From Lycocorax pyrrhopterus obiensis (Eukaryota > Chordata > Aves > Passeriformes > Paradisaeidae), in contig JACSVZ010000037.1 of NCBI GenBank assembly GCA_014706295.1, positions 2,418,001-2,482,000 of the forward strand: a DNA stretch of 64,000 nucleotides. Direction: 5' to 3'. This document shows, piece after piece, positions 27,351-38,259 of the stretch; the first letter of the stretch is position 1, and every line of letters starts with the position of its first letter. The translations under genes were made by a program, and so were the position numbers. Under the pieces are notes generated by a model. That model saw only the letters and a program-made list of their open reading frames with translations, did not search any database and was not told the origin of the DNA.

Positions 27351-28115
27351 CTACCAGGGCCTCCAGAGAGGGCTGCTGTCCTTTGGAGACACTTGCTTCA
27401 GGGCACCGGTGTTCCCAGGGGAGAAGGAGACCTCTGGAGCAGCTGACTGGCTCTTCTGGAAGTGGCTTAAAAGTTTCGTCTGTGTTTCAGTTCGGACTTT
27501 GTGGAGAGAGAGGAAATGGAAAGCTTCTTGCAGACACCTGGAATAGCCCTCTCTGAAGTCAAACTGGGAGCTTTTATGGAAGGATCCTGCAGCTAGAGCA
27601 GGGAAGGAAAGAGGGAGATGGAAGAAAGAATAGTTTAGAGCAGTTGTTCATGGCTCGAGATTCATACAACAGTCACAGATTTGAAGTAAAATGGAGACTG
27701 AAAGAAAACCCAATACTTACTCTTCATCTGCAGCTGGCTCTGCTGCTTCAGGTAGCTGACCGTCATCTCCAGGATGTCGGCTTTCTCCAGCTTGGAATTG
27801 GGCTGGTGTCTCTGAAACTCTTTCTCCAGGAGCAGTTTCAGCTGCTCGATGCTGCTGTTAATCCGGTCCCGGCGCATTTTCTCCACCACCGGCTTCCTCA
27901 GCTGTAAAAAGCAAAGGAAAAGAGACCTGTCATTAAAGGATGCTCCCCCTGACACTCCGCAGGGCTGTTTGTTGCCCACCACTGCTCCTAAACAGCGTGA
28001 GGCAAGGTCTCAGCTGGTGTAAACTGCTCTGCTGCGCTGTGCCTGCACTTACTTTGTTTTTCTCCTTTGGTGTCAGCAGGTTGTCGGGCTCCAAGAAAAC
28101 GGTGCTGGGAGCCAT
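27351..28115 (-). CDS. HES5: HES5 copy A, bHLH-Orange transcriptional repressor
   Basis: Notch-induced repressor that binds N/E-box DNA as a dimer and recruits Groucho/TLE (family knowledge). Three exons on the - strand: 28115-28053, 27901-27721 and 27586-27351, giving 159 residues. Exon 1 starts [10 protein letters not shown] and ends KEKNK. Exon 2 holds the basic region with the hairy-type proline ([13 protein letters not shown]), helix 1, loop and helix 2. Exon 3 holds the Orange domain ([18 protein letters not shown]) and ends in WRPW and a stop. Splice sites are GTAAGT / TTACAG and GTAAGT / CTGCAG, with phases 0 and 1 as in other HES5 genes. A TATA box and RBPJ site lie just upstream. 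Transcription points away from copy B. It is intact. Chick has three hes5 genes in the literature, but I cannot assign a number. Confidence 0.93.
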
Positions 28116-28185
28116 CTGTCCTGAGCAGAGAGGTCTTGGAGTGGAATCCAGGAGAAACGCGTTGCTGGAAGCTGCCTGTGCCCGA

Positions 28186-28340
28186 TATTTATACTGTCCG
28201 AGCTCGGGGCGAGTGTGTGGGTCTGCGGCTCAGTGGCGTTTCCCACAGTCGCCAGCCAATCCGGGCCGTGGGCAGCACAATGGGAGAAGCAGCTATTCTT
28301 GCATGCTCCAGTGCCAGTGAATAGCCCGCGGATAATGACC
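28186..28340 (-). promoter_or_regulatory. HES5: HES5 copy A Notch-responsive promoter
   Basis: Reading the - strand: a conserved upstream block starting near 28340 (CATTATCC, then CTATTCAC, then CCCATTGT), ATTGG (inverted CCAAT) at 28256-28260, RBPJ site TGTGGGAAA at 28239-28247 and TATA box TATAAATA at 28186-28193. The RBPJ-to-TATA gap is 45 bp, against 44 bp in copies B and C. The 25 bases spanning ATTGG and the RBPJ site are identical to copy C. Confidence 0.85.
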
Positions 28341-29323
28341 TTCTCCCAGATGAGCAGGTGGGGAGTGTGTGCTCCGTGAAAGGCTGGGATCAGAGTTACG
28401 TGTCAGGAGCTGGGAAAGAGCTGCCCTTCAATGGGAAAGGCTGCTGACTAATGCCGCGGATCAATAGCATTCCAGGGGCAGCCCGGGGTTCACATGCGGG
28501 AGGAAGGAGGAGGAGGAAGGAGGAGGTCAGCTGCCGATGGCGGGAATGCTGCTCCCGGGAGCGCGCCGAGGCACACGCTGGAGCAGGCACAAGGCACACG
28601 CACACGCGAGCAGCTCCTGGCGTCCAGAAATTCCTCAAATCCACTCACCTGCTTTCCGCAGTGAGCCACTTGTGGCTCTCCCACAGGTGACTCTGGCACC
28701 AGCTTTGCCCATGGGAAACAGAAAACGGCTTTCCCACTTTGACTTCCTGCAAATAAAAACGTTTAATTTTAAGTACACACAATTATTGAAAACATTTTCT
28801 GGTTTGATCTTTGTTCCCTTCCCTCGGTACCTTATGCAGCCCTTTAGAAAACTCTCAAGCCAAGTCATAAGCGCTTTATGTTTCTGCTTCCAAATACCTG
28901 CAAGACAAATACTTGTGGAGAAGGGTCTTGGGAGTGTTTTGGGATCACTTCAGTATCACATGCTTCTTCTCACTTCCTCCCCAAAACATATTTTATTCTA
29001 ATTACTTTCATTTAGTCTATACACAGAGGAAAACTGGGTGCAGAAGAGATTTACATCCTCATAAACTTATTAGAAATCAAATTCCTGATTCCTCATTATT
29101 CTCCCCTGGGCCAGTTTCTATGTTGGATGCACAGCCTGTGCTCAGGAGGTGCCTGCAGCTGGGAGAGCTGGCAGTCTCTGATAAAAATACAGCCAGGGAT
29201 TCCTGCTGGAAAACTTGAACCAGATCTGCCAGCAATTTATCCATCAGGTAATGTCAGGGCTTATATTTGGGGAGCTCTTACTGTAATGAGTAAATACCAG
29301 TTGTATAAATACCATTAATATAT

Positions 29324-29397
29324 GTGTAGGTGTGTTCACCTTTACATTAATGTGTGTGTGTGGTCACACACGGCCTTTAATGTGAACACACCCACAC
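29324..29397. repeat. Imperfect inverted repeat around a GT tract
   Basis: GTGTAGGTGTGTTCAC on the left pairs with GTGAACACACCCACAC on the right. An inner ACATTAA/TTAATGT pair and a GTGTGTG/CACACAC pair extend the stem, with a small bulge. It could form a hairpin of about 30 bp. No coding context. Confidence 0.6.
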
Positions 29398-29574
29398 CCA
29401 GAGCACAGGGACACATTTCTCTCTCACTCTGCAGCTCATTATTGGAGCACCAGGTAGGGCTTCAATGACCTCTTCCAGGCTCTGCTTTTCCATCCCTATT
29501 GTGCTGCCCTGAATGGGCTCCCTTCTCTCGGCACAGAGCAGCAGCTGTTGAGCTCCGGGTCTTTTATGTCAAGT

Positions 29575-29583
29575 TGTGGGAAA
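29575..29583 (+). promoter_or_regulatory. RBPJ-type site (TGTGGGAAA)
   Basis: Exact TGTGGGAAA, about 1.4 kb upstream of HES5 copy A, followed by CTTTTGTGAC, a SOX-like sequence on the other strand. A CAGCTG E-box lies about 30 bp before it. It may be a further Notch-input site. Confidence 0.4.
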
Positions 29584-30670
29584 GCTTTTGTGACACCGTT
29601 TCACATGTTCTCCTCAAAGCCGTGGATTATCTCTGAGCCCATGTAATGCCACCTCTGAAACCAATCTTGCCCTCTGCTCATCCCTCTCAGGGAGATTCCC
29701 TGAAACAGAAACTCCGGAGCTGGGACTCGTTTCTCTAGCTCGTTAATTGAGCACACGAGGAAGAAAAGTGCCAGTCCTGTGATAGGCAGAGCAGTTTTGC
29801 TACAGACAATTGCTGTTTTCCTCTTGCTGCTTTCCTCTTATTCTCGACTCAACACCCGGATAAAAACTACATTAATTCCATGAGAACAGCCATGCCAACC
29901 TCACCTTCCTTGCTCTTGGGAGTCGTTGTGCACTGGCACAGACAAGGGGTCAGTGCTCAGAATTTCTTCTCCACCAACGTCCAAACTGACCCAGAGCCGG
30001 CACCTGAGGAGGCTGAATGCAAAATAATCTTCTGTGGCATTCCACTTTGGCTAGAGAGGCTGGAGGCCCTACATATTTAAATTTGGTGTGATAATAAGAA
30101 TTACAATATTCAATGTATTACTGGGAGGTGAACGTAGCAAAGTCTCCCTTGGGTGGGAAACCCATTGAAGTTCCTAGGTCCTCACTCTGTGTCATGCACA
30201 AATTTTAAAGAATCTGAAATAAAAACATGTATGTAAAACAGCTTTTTATTTTCTCATTGGTTGTACAAGCTCTGGGGGAAAAAATTAGCCAATTACTGAC
30301 CGACTTGGAAGAGTTACTCAAATTAGATGCTCAGTTGCCCAAAACAGATGCTCTGCTTTGGCTGGAAATCCTAAAGAAAGTGATAACAAAAAATCCTCCC
30401 TATTATAAAGTTTGCAGAGTCTGTGGACTTTAAGAAGAATAAATTTGGAATTACACACCTCCTACTCCAAACACACACACTACTGGACAGAAAGCTCATT
30501 AGGATCCCAAAATACTGGACCTGGATGTTTGAAACAGGCCATCAACAACAGCCTTGCCCCAGAATTCCTGCCAGATGTTAGCCCTTTAGAAAGCCTCAAG
30601 GATACTGCTGCTTTCCCAAGTCCGGAGAGATGCTCCCTGCTCCCACTGCTTCCCTCCCGGTCCGTGCTGC

Positions 30671-30804
30671 CCAGATGGCCTTTTGGGAGCAGGGTTTCCC
30701 ACTGAACACAAAGCAGAGCCAAGCACCGTTGCTAATGTGGTTTGTAGTCGGGCACACTTCCTTTGTGACAGGAGGGAATATAGTTAAGGAATGGTGTGGG
30801 AAAC
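30671..30804 (-). promoter_or_regulatory. HES5-cluster repeated element E1
   Basis: Read on the - strand: GTTTCCCACAC (RBPJ site, 30795-30803), CACAAAGG (SOX-like, 30760-30766), GAAGTGTGCC (30751-30760), CCACATTAGCAACGGTGCTTGG, and GGCCATCTGG (E-box, 30671-30680). Gaps from RBPJ to GAAGTGTGCC to CATCTG are 43 and 83 bp. A second RBPJ-like site, GTGGGAAA, is at 30695-30702. It is homologous to E2-E5 but inverted, and lies on the copy A side of the cluster. Confidence 0.75.
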
Positions 30805-31467
30805 TCCGGAGTACGCAAACTTCCACAGCCGTATGTTAGTAAGTCATTCAGAAAGGGGAGTGGGGCAGAGATGAACTGGGAACGGGAAAGACAGCAAAAT
30901 GTGGGATATTTAGTTAGTGCCGAGTCCTGAGGAGCATCCTGAGGTGGAAAATAAAATGGGTCCAATCTCAAGGGCCTTACTGGGATCCCCACTGAGGCCA
31001 AAAGAGAATTTGGACTCCAAGATTTGCTCTGCAGATTTCGTACCTCTGGAACTATTTCCTGATCTCTGTTAACTTGTAAATACAAATTACCTCTAGACCT
31101 ACAGCAGAATTTATCAAAACCTAATCAAAATTTGAATTTTCTCCTTCCAGGTACCAAAACGGGAATCGGGTCTGTTGTTTCCCATTTCTTCCATCCCCCT
31201 GGTATTGCTGGTATAAAACCTGACTGCGTTTTCTTAAAAGCCAGGCTCAGTTCCCATAGCTCCACATGGGCAGTACAAAACTCTCACAATGCCCTCATGG
31301 TCCACAGGAATTGCTGTGTTTCCTGGGACATATTGAACAGACTGGGCAATTAAAGAGGCAAACAGGGCATGTGGCTCAGAAGCCTCAGTGCAATCTAACC
31401 CACTTCTGCCACCTCCAGTGGGATAATTGTCTTTGGCCTGACTGGTGGAAGAGCAAGATTCTGTTCT

Positions 31468-31632
31468 GCAGTTCCCTTCCCTGTCATTTCCTCCCAGCCC
31501 TTCCCTGTTTTTCCTCCTAACCCTTCTCTGCATTTCCTCCCTGTCCTTCCTTGTCCTGGTGCAACTTCCGTCTTCCTGCACAGCTTCCTTCCCTTTTTTT
31601 CCCTTTTCCTCGTGGTTTCCTTTCCCTCCATG
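31468..31632. repeat. Polypyrimidine tract
   Basis: About 165 bp of irregular C/T-rich sequence (CCTTCCC, TTTCCTCC repeats). Low complexity, no coding evidence. Confidence 0.7.
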
Positions 31633-31758
31633 CAGGTTTTATAATCTGATTTTTCGATCTGTCACTCCTTTCCCCCCTGCCTGTCACAGGCAGATGTGGT
31701 GTGAGGACAGGGGTGTCTCAGAGCCCCGCAGCCGTGGTGAGTGTGGAGTTCCCTCCAG

Positions 31759-31893
31759 TTTCCCACACCGCTCTCCCATTCAGGGCATTCAGGCACAGGA
31801 TAAAGGAAGTGTGCCATGCTACAAGCTGAATTAGAAATGGTGTTTGACTTCCCTTTGTACTCCACAGAAACCTTGCTCTGGGCAGACCATCTG
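31759..31893 (+). promoter_or_regulatory. HES5-cluster repeated element E2
   Basis: TTTCCCACA (RBPJ, 31759-31767), GGGCATTCAG, GAAGTGTGCC (31806-31815), GAATTAGAAATGGTG, and GACCATCTGC (E-box CATCTG at 31888-31893). Gaps are 47 and 82 bp, identical to E4. The SOX-like position reads ATAAAGG and is degraded. Confidence 0.7.
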
Positions 31894-31999
31894 CATAGCC
31901 CTCACCGTGGAGAAAACCATTGATCAAGGCCTGTCAGCCCAGCTGGGGGAACTTGGGAAAGTAATTCCTTGTGCCACTTCAGTTCTTTAGGGCTTAACA

Positions 32000-34413
32000 T
32001 CTGGCTGGAGGGGGAGGCAACAGTTGATGGTTTAACAGTCTTGCTTCCTTTCAAGTTTGGGATGCTGTTTTGATCCCAGATAAGCCTTTCTGAAATCCTG
32101 ATTTTAATAACATGGAAAGCATCCAGAAGAGTAGGAATAATGCACTGGCTTTGCATTTTCAAAGTGCTTTACAAATACCAGCTAATGAATTCTCAGCGAC
32201 CTCCTCCGTGGGTGAGGATGTATTATTAGCAATGTTTTACAAAGGCGGGAAAATGAGGCTGAGGGGAGAAAACCAAGATTTCAAGATTTCAAACAGCCTA
32301 CAGGTCACAGGCTTCTATGGCCAAGAGGCTGTTTGAGACATCTGGTTTGCAAAAATGCTCAGCACTCACTTTTGTTTTAATTATCTTTGGCATCTCTGAA
32401 TGGGGCCAGCTCCCTTGCTTTTGGGAGGACTTGGATTTCCAGGCTGGACCACACTCACAGCCATGCACCACCCAGATAAGCAGACACCAAAGTTCTCCTC
32501 TGCCCTCAAGTTCAGCAGTGGGGTTTGAAAATGTTATTTAGTATAATTTTTCTAAGTCCATGAAACAGCTGGAAAGGAAGATGCACTCAAATCCCCAATC
32601 AGGAAATACTTACTGATGTGTTCAACAGAAAATAACTCCATCTCTCCAGAAAGTAAACTAAGTTGTAATTTGATTATTCATACTCCTGCAGACCTGCAGC
32701 TGTGCTTAGGCCCTGGGCAAGTCTGTCTGTCAGCACCATGGAATTCTGCTCAGCTGCTTCCCAGCAGGTATGGTTATCCTGGGACTGGAGCTCCTCAGGG
32801 GAGGGGATGCAGTGTGCCCTGAATTACATGGACTCCTGAGGGAATATAAGAGAATCTGACAACGTGCCTTGCCCTGTGGACGGAGATGAGGGCACCCAAC
32901 CCTGCCCATGGCCTGGCAGCTCTTGTGTGTGCCCCTCTGCCAGTCCTTTGCTTGGCTCAGAACCAGGCTATCCACCTTCTGAAAAACCCTTCTTGCTTTT
33001 GTCAGACACCGTCTCTTCGTTCTGCTGCCTGCTGAGCATGGCAAAGATGTCTCCAAAACCCACCTGCCTGGCAGGGCAGGACCTCACAGGAGCCCTGGGA
33101 CACTTTCCCCAGACACATGTCCATTGTCCCCCACAGCTGGTGACTGATGGCTGCCAAGCACAAGAAAATGGGTTCCAGTGGGAACTTACACCCCAAAACT
33201 CACCCCAAAACTCAGGCTGAGCTCAAGGGAAGGGGAGAAATCCACTGGGGCAAAAGGGAGAGTTGGCTTCAGGTTATAGACTTGTTCCCAAGGCAGGGAC
33301 AATCAAACGAGGCTCAGGGGACACCCAGGAAGCCTGTGGCTCTTATCTCCCACTGCTGCCCTCGCTGGCCTCTGAGTGATTAAATATCTGCCCCATGCAG
33401 ATGGGATTAATTGCTGCTCCTGTCAGGGGAGAGGTGCCTGCCCTCCTGTCTGGCACGGACACACCATTCCCCTCTCGTTAATGACAGTAAGTGGTTGCTG
33501 GGGCCAGACCTCAGGAGCCACATTCCCTATTTCCAACCTGCTCCGCTGAAATATCCTCTCTGCAGGATACCTGCTGCCTGCCAAAAGCTTGGCAGCACTG
33601 TTCGCTGAGTCTTGTGACTTTTTTCAGGAGACTCATAATACTTCGGGCCTTCAGCAGGACTTCACATCCAAGCCTCATAATTCTGTAAGAGAGAAAAATA
33701 ATTATATTGATCCAAAGTCCAACTTCTGAGTAAAAAAAAAAAATAAATCCATCAAAATGCTTCTATTTTTATTAGAAACGTCAAATTGTTTTTGTTAAGC
33801 CCCTGTGACACTCTGCCTGTTTCTTGGTTCCTCAAAGCCCAAATTTTGACACTTGAAAGGCTGGCAGCATTGCTGGACCCTCAGAGGTGCGGAGCCCATT
33901 GTAAGAGCTGAATGCCACCGTCTCCCAAAAAACGCGCCCGAAACCAAACACTGAAGGAAGTGCATGAACCCAGCAGCTTCTGTTTGCTGCCCCCACTGCA
34001 TTGTCAGTGACAGGCTGTTCCCTTCCTTGGCCAGCGCAGGGGAGGTGACTGATGGGGAGTTCCAGAGGATTTTCAAGGAGCTCCCAGTGAACTCAGCGCT
34101 ATCTGAGGTGCTTGGGAGAAACCTCAAACCCAGCTGGCAGCACATGGGAGATCCCCCAGCCCCATTCCGGAGACGGGGAACAGCAGCGTTTCCAAAATCC
34201 TCCGTAACTCAGCACTGAGCGCCGTGAGCCCCAGGAAGGAGCAGAAGGACAGGATATATCCCGTGGTTGTTTTATCCGGGTTTGGAAGGAGGAGGGTGGT
34301 AAACACAGAACATGGTGGCTCCCGCCAAGCCTGCTCCCAGGGCAATGTGTTCCTTTGAGACATAATTGATTCCTGCCATCAGGCACCAGCCTGCTCTCCC
34401 CCAGGGTCAGCTC
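32000..34413. other. Intergenic stretch inside the HES5 cluster
   Basis: No gene seen. A CAGATG E-box followed by GGGATTAATTGC lies near 33400. Frames of 100-158 codons on both strands overlap each other and have no domain. Confidence 0.4.
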
Positions 34414-34583
34414 TTTCCCACATCCAACCCCATTATCCCACAGACCATGCCTTTTGTACAACACACTCCAGCTATTCATGTGCAAAGCAGCTGTAATCCC
34501 CAGACCTTTCAGAGTCAATATACCAGGAAATAATAAATCCCTCTTGTGCACTCTTGAATATGCCGAGAGGTGACTTGTGGGAA
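34414..34583. promoter_or_regulatory. Cluster of RBPJ-type sites
   Basis: TTTCCCACA at 34414-34422 and TGTGGGAA at 34576-34583 lie about 160 bp apart in opposite orientation, with a TATCCCACAG near-match between them. AT-rich homeodomain-like sequence follows to about 34640. It is not clearly a member of the E1-E5 family. Confidence 0.35.
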
Positions 34584-35199
34584 TTTCAGCTGGGCAGAAA
34601 AATAATAAATTCTCCTTAATTTTTAATTATTCGTTATACTCACTGTAGAAGGACTATGTCATTGGGGCATGACTACTTGGGGGTCACCACACAAGCAGCT
34701 ATAGAAATTGCTTTTGCCTCTAACAACCCTAAAAATGCAGATCAAGTTGTCTCAGATGTTTCTTAATGATCAAAGTCCACTTCCCTTCACTCATGCACCT
34801 GGGAATGGCAGTATATTAAACATTCTGGATCTGAAGAAAAACTAATTAAAAAAGGTTAAATCTGTGAAGTATGTACTTTACAGTATTAAGACCCCTTTTT
34901 GAGGGGGCTCTGATGTCTCAAGGAGGCAAGATAATGCCATGTTAATGACATTTAATGGAATATTTCATACAATAAGTCTAATAACAGCATAACCTTTTCC
35001 CCTGTAAAAGGCAGATTTCCCTCCACTCCCACTCCATTGGTTCACATGCAGAGTTATGATTCCCTTGTGGGAACAGAAGCCAATCCTGGACAGCAAGTTT
35101 ACATGGTTATTTCTTTATATATTGCCTGCCAGCCAAACAAGTTTTAAACTATTTTCTGTGTCATGTCACTGAAAGACCCTGAGCAGAGCATGATAGGCA

Positions 35200-35250
35200 G
35201 GGTTAGGGTTAGGGCTAGGGTTAGGGTTAGGGTTAGGGTTAGGGTTAGGG
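35200..35250 (+). repeat. Short interstitial telomeric repeat
   Basis: Eight tandem units of GGGTTA plus a final GGG (51 bp), with one variant unit (GGGCTA). This is the vertebrate telomere hexamer inside a gene-rich region, between HES5 copies A and B. Confidence 0.95.
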
Positions 35251-36216
35251 GCAGGGCTGGAAGAAGGGATCCTCATCTGAGACACCAAAAGAAGCAGTGG
35301 CTCCTCAATTAAGAAGTGTCAGAGGATCATTAGGGGTCAGCTCAAATCCTGTATTTTCACACCTTGGCCAAGAACCTCCTGGTAAGATGTTGTGAGTACA
35401 TGAGGGTGGTCAAGGGATGTGATAATACTGCAGATGTTTGTGTTGCTGAAATCCATGTATTTTACCCATTAGGACAGGTCCACACAGCATTCATATACAG
35501 ACCCAATAGCTCTTCAAGGTTCATCATTTTGAGTAGCATTCAAAGATAATAATTCCCACTCAGGCATGTCTGCCTGGGACACTGGCAGTGTTCTTGCTGC
35601 CGTGTCCCTCAGTGGTGCTGCCACCAGCACATTCCCCATTAAACTGAGATCAGAGCTGGCTTGATCCTGACCTCCCTCCATTTCCCTGGATAAAAAAGCC
35701 TTCCCAGCACTGCTCCCAACGGACAGGAAGAAACTACTCTGCAAGACAGGGAGAAGAGCCCCCCTCATCTCTCCCAGCGCTGCTGCTCCTCCACTCTGCT
35801 GCCTGAGGTGTTCCCAGGTGATGCCAAAAAAGCACAAGGGCCACATCAGCCTCGTCCCTGCCTCCCAGCACAGGCACAGGTCAGCTCCCGGTTCCAAGAG
35901 GGCTCTGTGGAAGAGCTCAGCACCACTCTCCCATTTCCCAGAGCAGCAAAGTGAGGCACAGTGGAACAAACCAGCAGCCTGAGCTGCAGCTCAGCTTGGC
36001 TCTCCTGCAGCCACCCCTGCGTGAACCGGTGTCCCTTCCCCTTGTCACCCCTTTCTCCCTGTGCACACAGATCCCAAAAAAGCCCCTGGATGGTGAAACG
36101 TGCCCGTTTCAGCCTTCCTGGGTGAAAAAGCCACGGAGTTCATGGCGCCCCAACAGAAGCGCAGCTCCACAAAGGAGTTATTAGCGCCAGGCTGTGTGGG
36201 TTTGGATTTCTCTGCC

Positions 36217-36356
36217 TTTCCCATACTCTTCCCCCATTGATAACATTTCTTGCTGGGACAATAGAAGTGTGCCTTGCAACTACTCCCAACATTAGTGACG
36301 GTGCTTGAGCCTGAATGATTTAAAGGGAAAGAATCCAACTCCCAAAAGACCATCTG
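36217..36356 (+). promoter_or_regulatory. HES5-cluster repeated element E3
   Basis: TTTCCCATA (weakened RBPJ, 36217-36225), GGGACAATAG (SOX-like ACAATAG, 36258-36264), GAAGTGTGCC (36264-36273), ACATTAGTGACGGTGCTTGAG, CTCCCAAAAGACCATCTGG (E-box at 36351-36356). Gaps are 47 and 87 bp. The end matches E1 almost base for base. It lies about 1.8 kb upstream of the copy B promoter. Confidence 0.75.
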
Positions 36357-38020
36357 GCTATCAGTTCTAATACAGCAATAAAGGTCAGGGCTTCTCAGGA
36401 GTTGGGAAAAAGATGGTTTTTGACACTGAAGAGTCTTCAACCAGCTTGGTCCATGCCTACCTGTCAGCTCCTGGCTGCAAGGTCTGCCAGCATGGCTCCC
36501 TTGCTAGGAAAGGGATAACCCGGGATACCAGCTCCTGGAGGAAGGCCAGCCAAAGAACACAGGAAAACAGGCGACACCTCATTAAAGCTGGCAGAAGCTG
36601 GGGCATGGTCTCTGAGCTGTGTCTTATTTTGTATCATAATCCTTTGACTGCTTCAAAGTGTTCATGAGATGTCTTGTCTCCTGGCTTTCCCACAACGCAG
36701 GGAATAAAGGGCTCCAAGGACAACATCTGCCCTTCACAAAGAGCTGAGTCCATTCAGGCCGCTACAATGAGTCCCACGTCGCTGCCTATTCCAGTGACAC
36801 CTCCCTCCTTCCTGTCAACTGCCCATTACCCTCAGGCTTCATTGCAGCATTTCCAAGCAAGAAATTCTTCGGCTTTCTTACCTCACTGCGCACTTCCCTC
36901 CTCCCTTGCCATGCCCAGATGCTCGGAGGAGGAGCACACCTCTGCCTGGGGCACCCCGGGCTGGACCCACACATGGCAGGATGCAGCACAGCTTTCCCCA
37001 GGTAGCTTCTGGGTTATTTTTGGTGCCGCCTCAAGGACTGTACTCAGGCAGAGATTTTTCTCATAACACAAAATCAGAACTGACCTCCAGTGCCCTCATA
37101 GCTTTGTTCTTTTTCTTGCCTTTATCACAAAAGAAATGTTTGCTTAATTCATCTCGGCACTTCCATGCAGATACAAGCAAGCAGCACGTTTTCCAGATAA
37201 AAAAATGGAGTGGGGATGACATGCTGAGGGTTACACAGCGAGGCAGGTACATGTGTCTGAGATTTGATATTCAGAACACTCAGCAGGGCCAGGCTGCAGC
37301 GAGGCCAGGTCAGAACCGAGCACACCTGAAAGCTCAGCAAGAAGCAGAACTGACCTCCTTGCTGAGGGCCAAAGATGGGCCTCGGCTGCTAAATCCCATT
37401 CGTGACCCACCTCTGGTTTCCCAAGACTTCCCAGGGCTCTGGGTTGAGCCTGGTGCTATCCTTTAGCCCATCTTAACCATCATTTTTGAAAATGGCTGTG
37501 TGAAAGAGATAGATGAGAAAAAGGAAAAGCAAGAGCTACAAGGGTGACTCTGCATGGCCCAGCTCTGCTGGACAGTGTGGGCTGTCCTTAATGGGGACAA
37601 TGGGAATGCTGGTGCAATGGGCTCACAGACCCTAGTGTGTTATGGGGAAGAGAGAAAGTGGGGTTACCTTTCCCTAGTTATTCTCCCTGTTCCTCCAACA
37701 TCCATTTAGAAATGTCCTGCAGAGAAACCTGTGCTCACTTTGGGTCACCCACCGAAGTGCAATGACTGGACGGACACAGACACGCACACATCCCCCGGGC
37801 TCTGGGAAGGGCAGAGATGTCCCTGAGGCTGTTGATTTGCACCCTAGCGGGGCTGCCCTCCCTTTCCCACCTTCCCCCAAAAGCGTGCCTGCTCCACGCC
37901 ACGACTGTGCCTGGCACATGCGGGGCCTCAGGAATGCCATTGATCCCAGCCCAACCAGCTGGAGGGTCAGTGCTTTCCCAGCTCCCCACGCCGCACACTC
38001 CACCAGCAGCGTGGGCAGAA

Positions 38021-38175
38021 GGTTATTCTCCCCGGGGCATTGGCAATCAATGTACCATGCACTAATGGATGCTTCCTCTATTGTCCCGCTGCGGGCCTGG
38101 ATTGGCTGCGGGGCTGTGGGAAACACCGGCGATCCCGACACTCACGTATCTGCCCCAGCTCCCCGGGTATAAATA
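38021..38175 (+). promoter_or_regulatory. HES5: HES5 copy B Notch-responsive promoter
   Basis: Conserved block from 38021 (GTTATTCTCCCC, then ACCATGC, TAATGGATGCTTCC, ATTGTCCC), ATTGG at 38101-38105, RBPJ site TGTGGGAAA at 38115-38123 and TATAAATA at 38168-38175. The order and spacing match copies A and C. The start codon is about 85 bp after the TATA box. Confidence 0.88.
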
Positions 38176-38259
38176 GAGGCGGTTGGGAGCTGCCGAAGCA
38201 TCGCCTCACGCTCTGCACAGCAGCTGGGTGGGGTCTGTGCCCGGGGCTGAGCGCTCGGA

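Noticed and set aside
36674..37466. Overlapping frames of 130-186 codons between HES5 copies A and B
   Set aside because: Present on both strands, low-complexity Pro/Ser/Cys composition, no domain or splice support.
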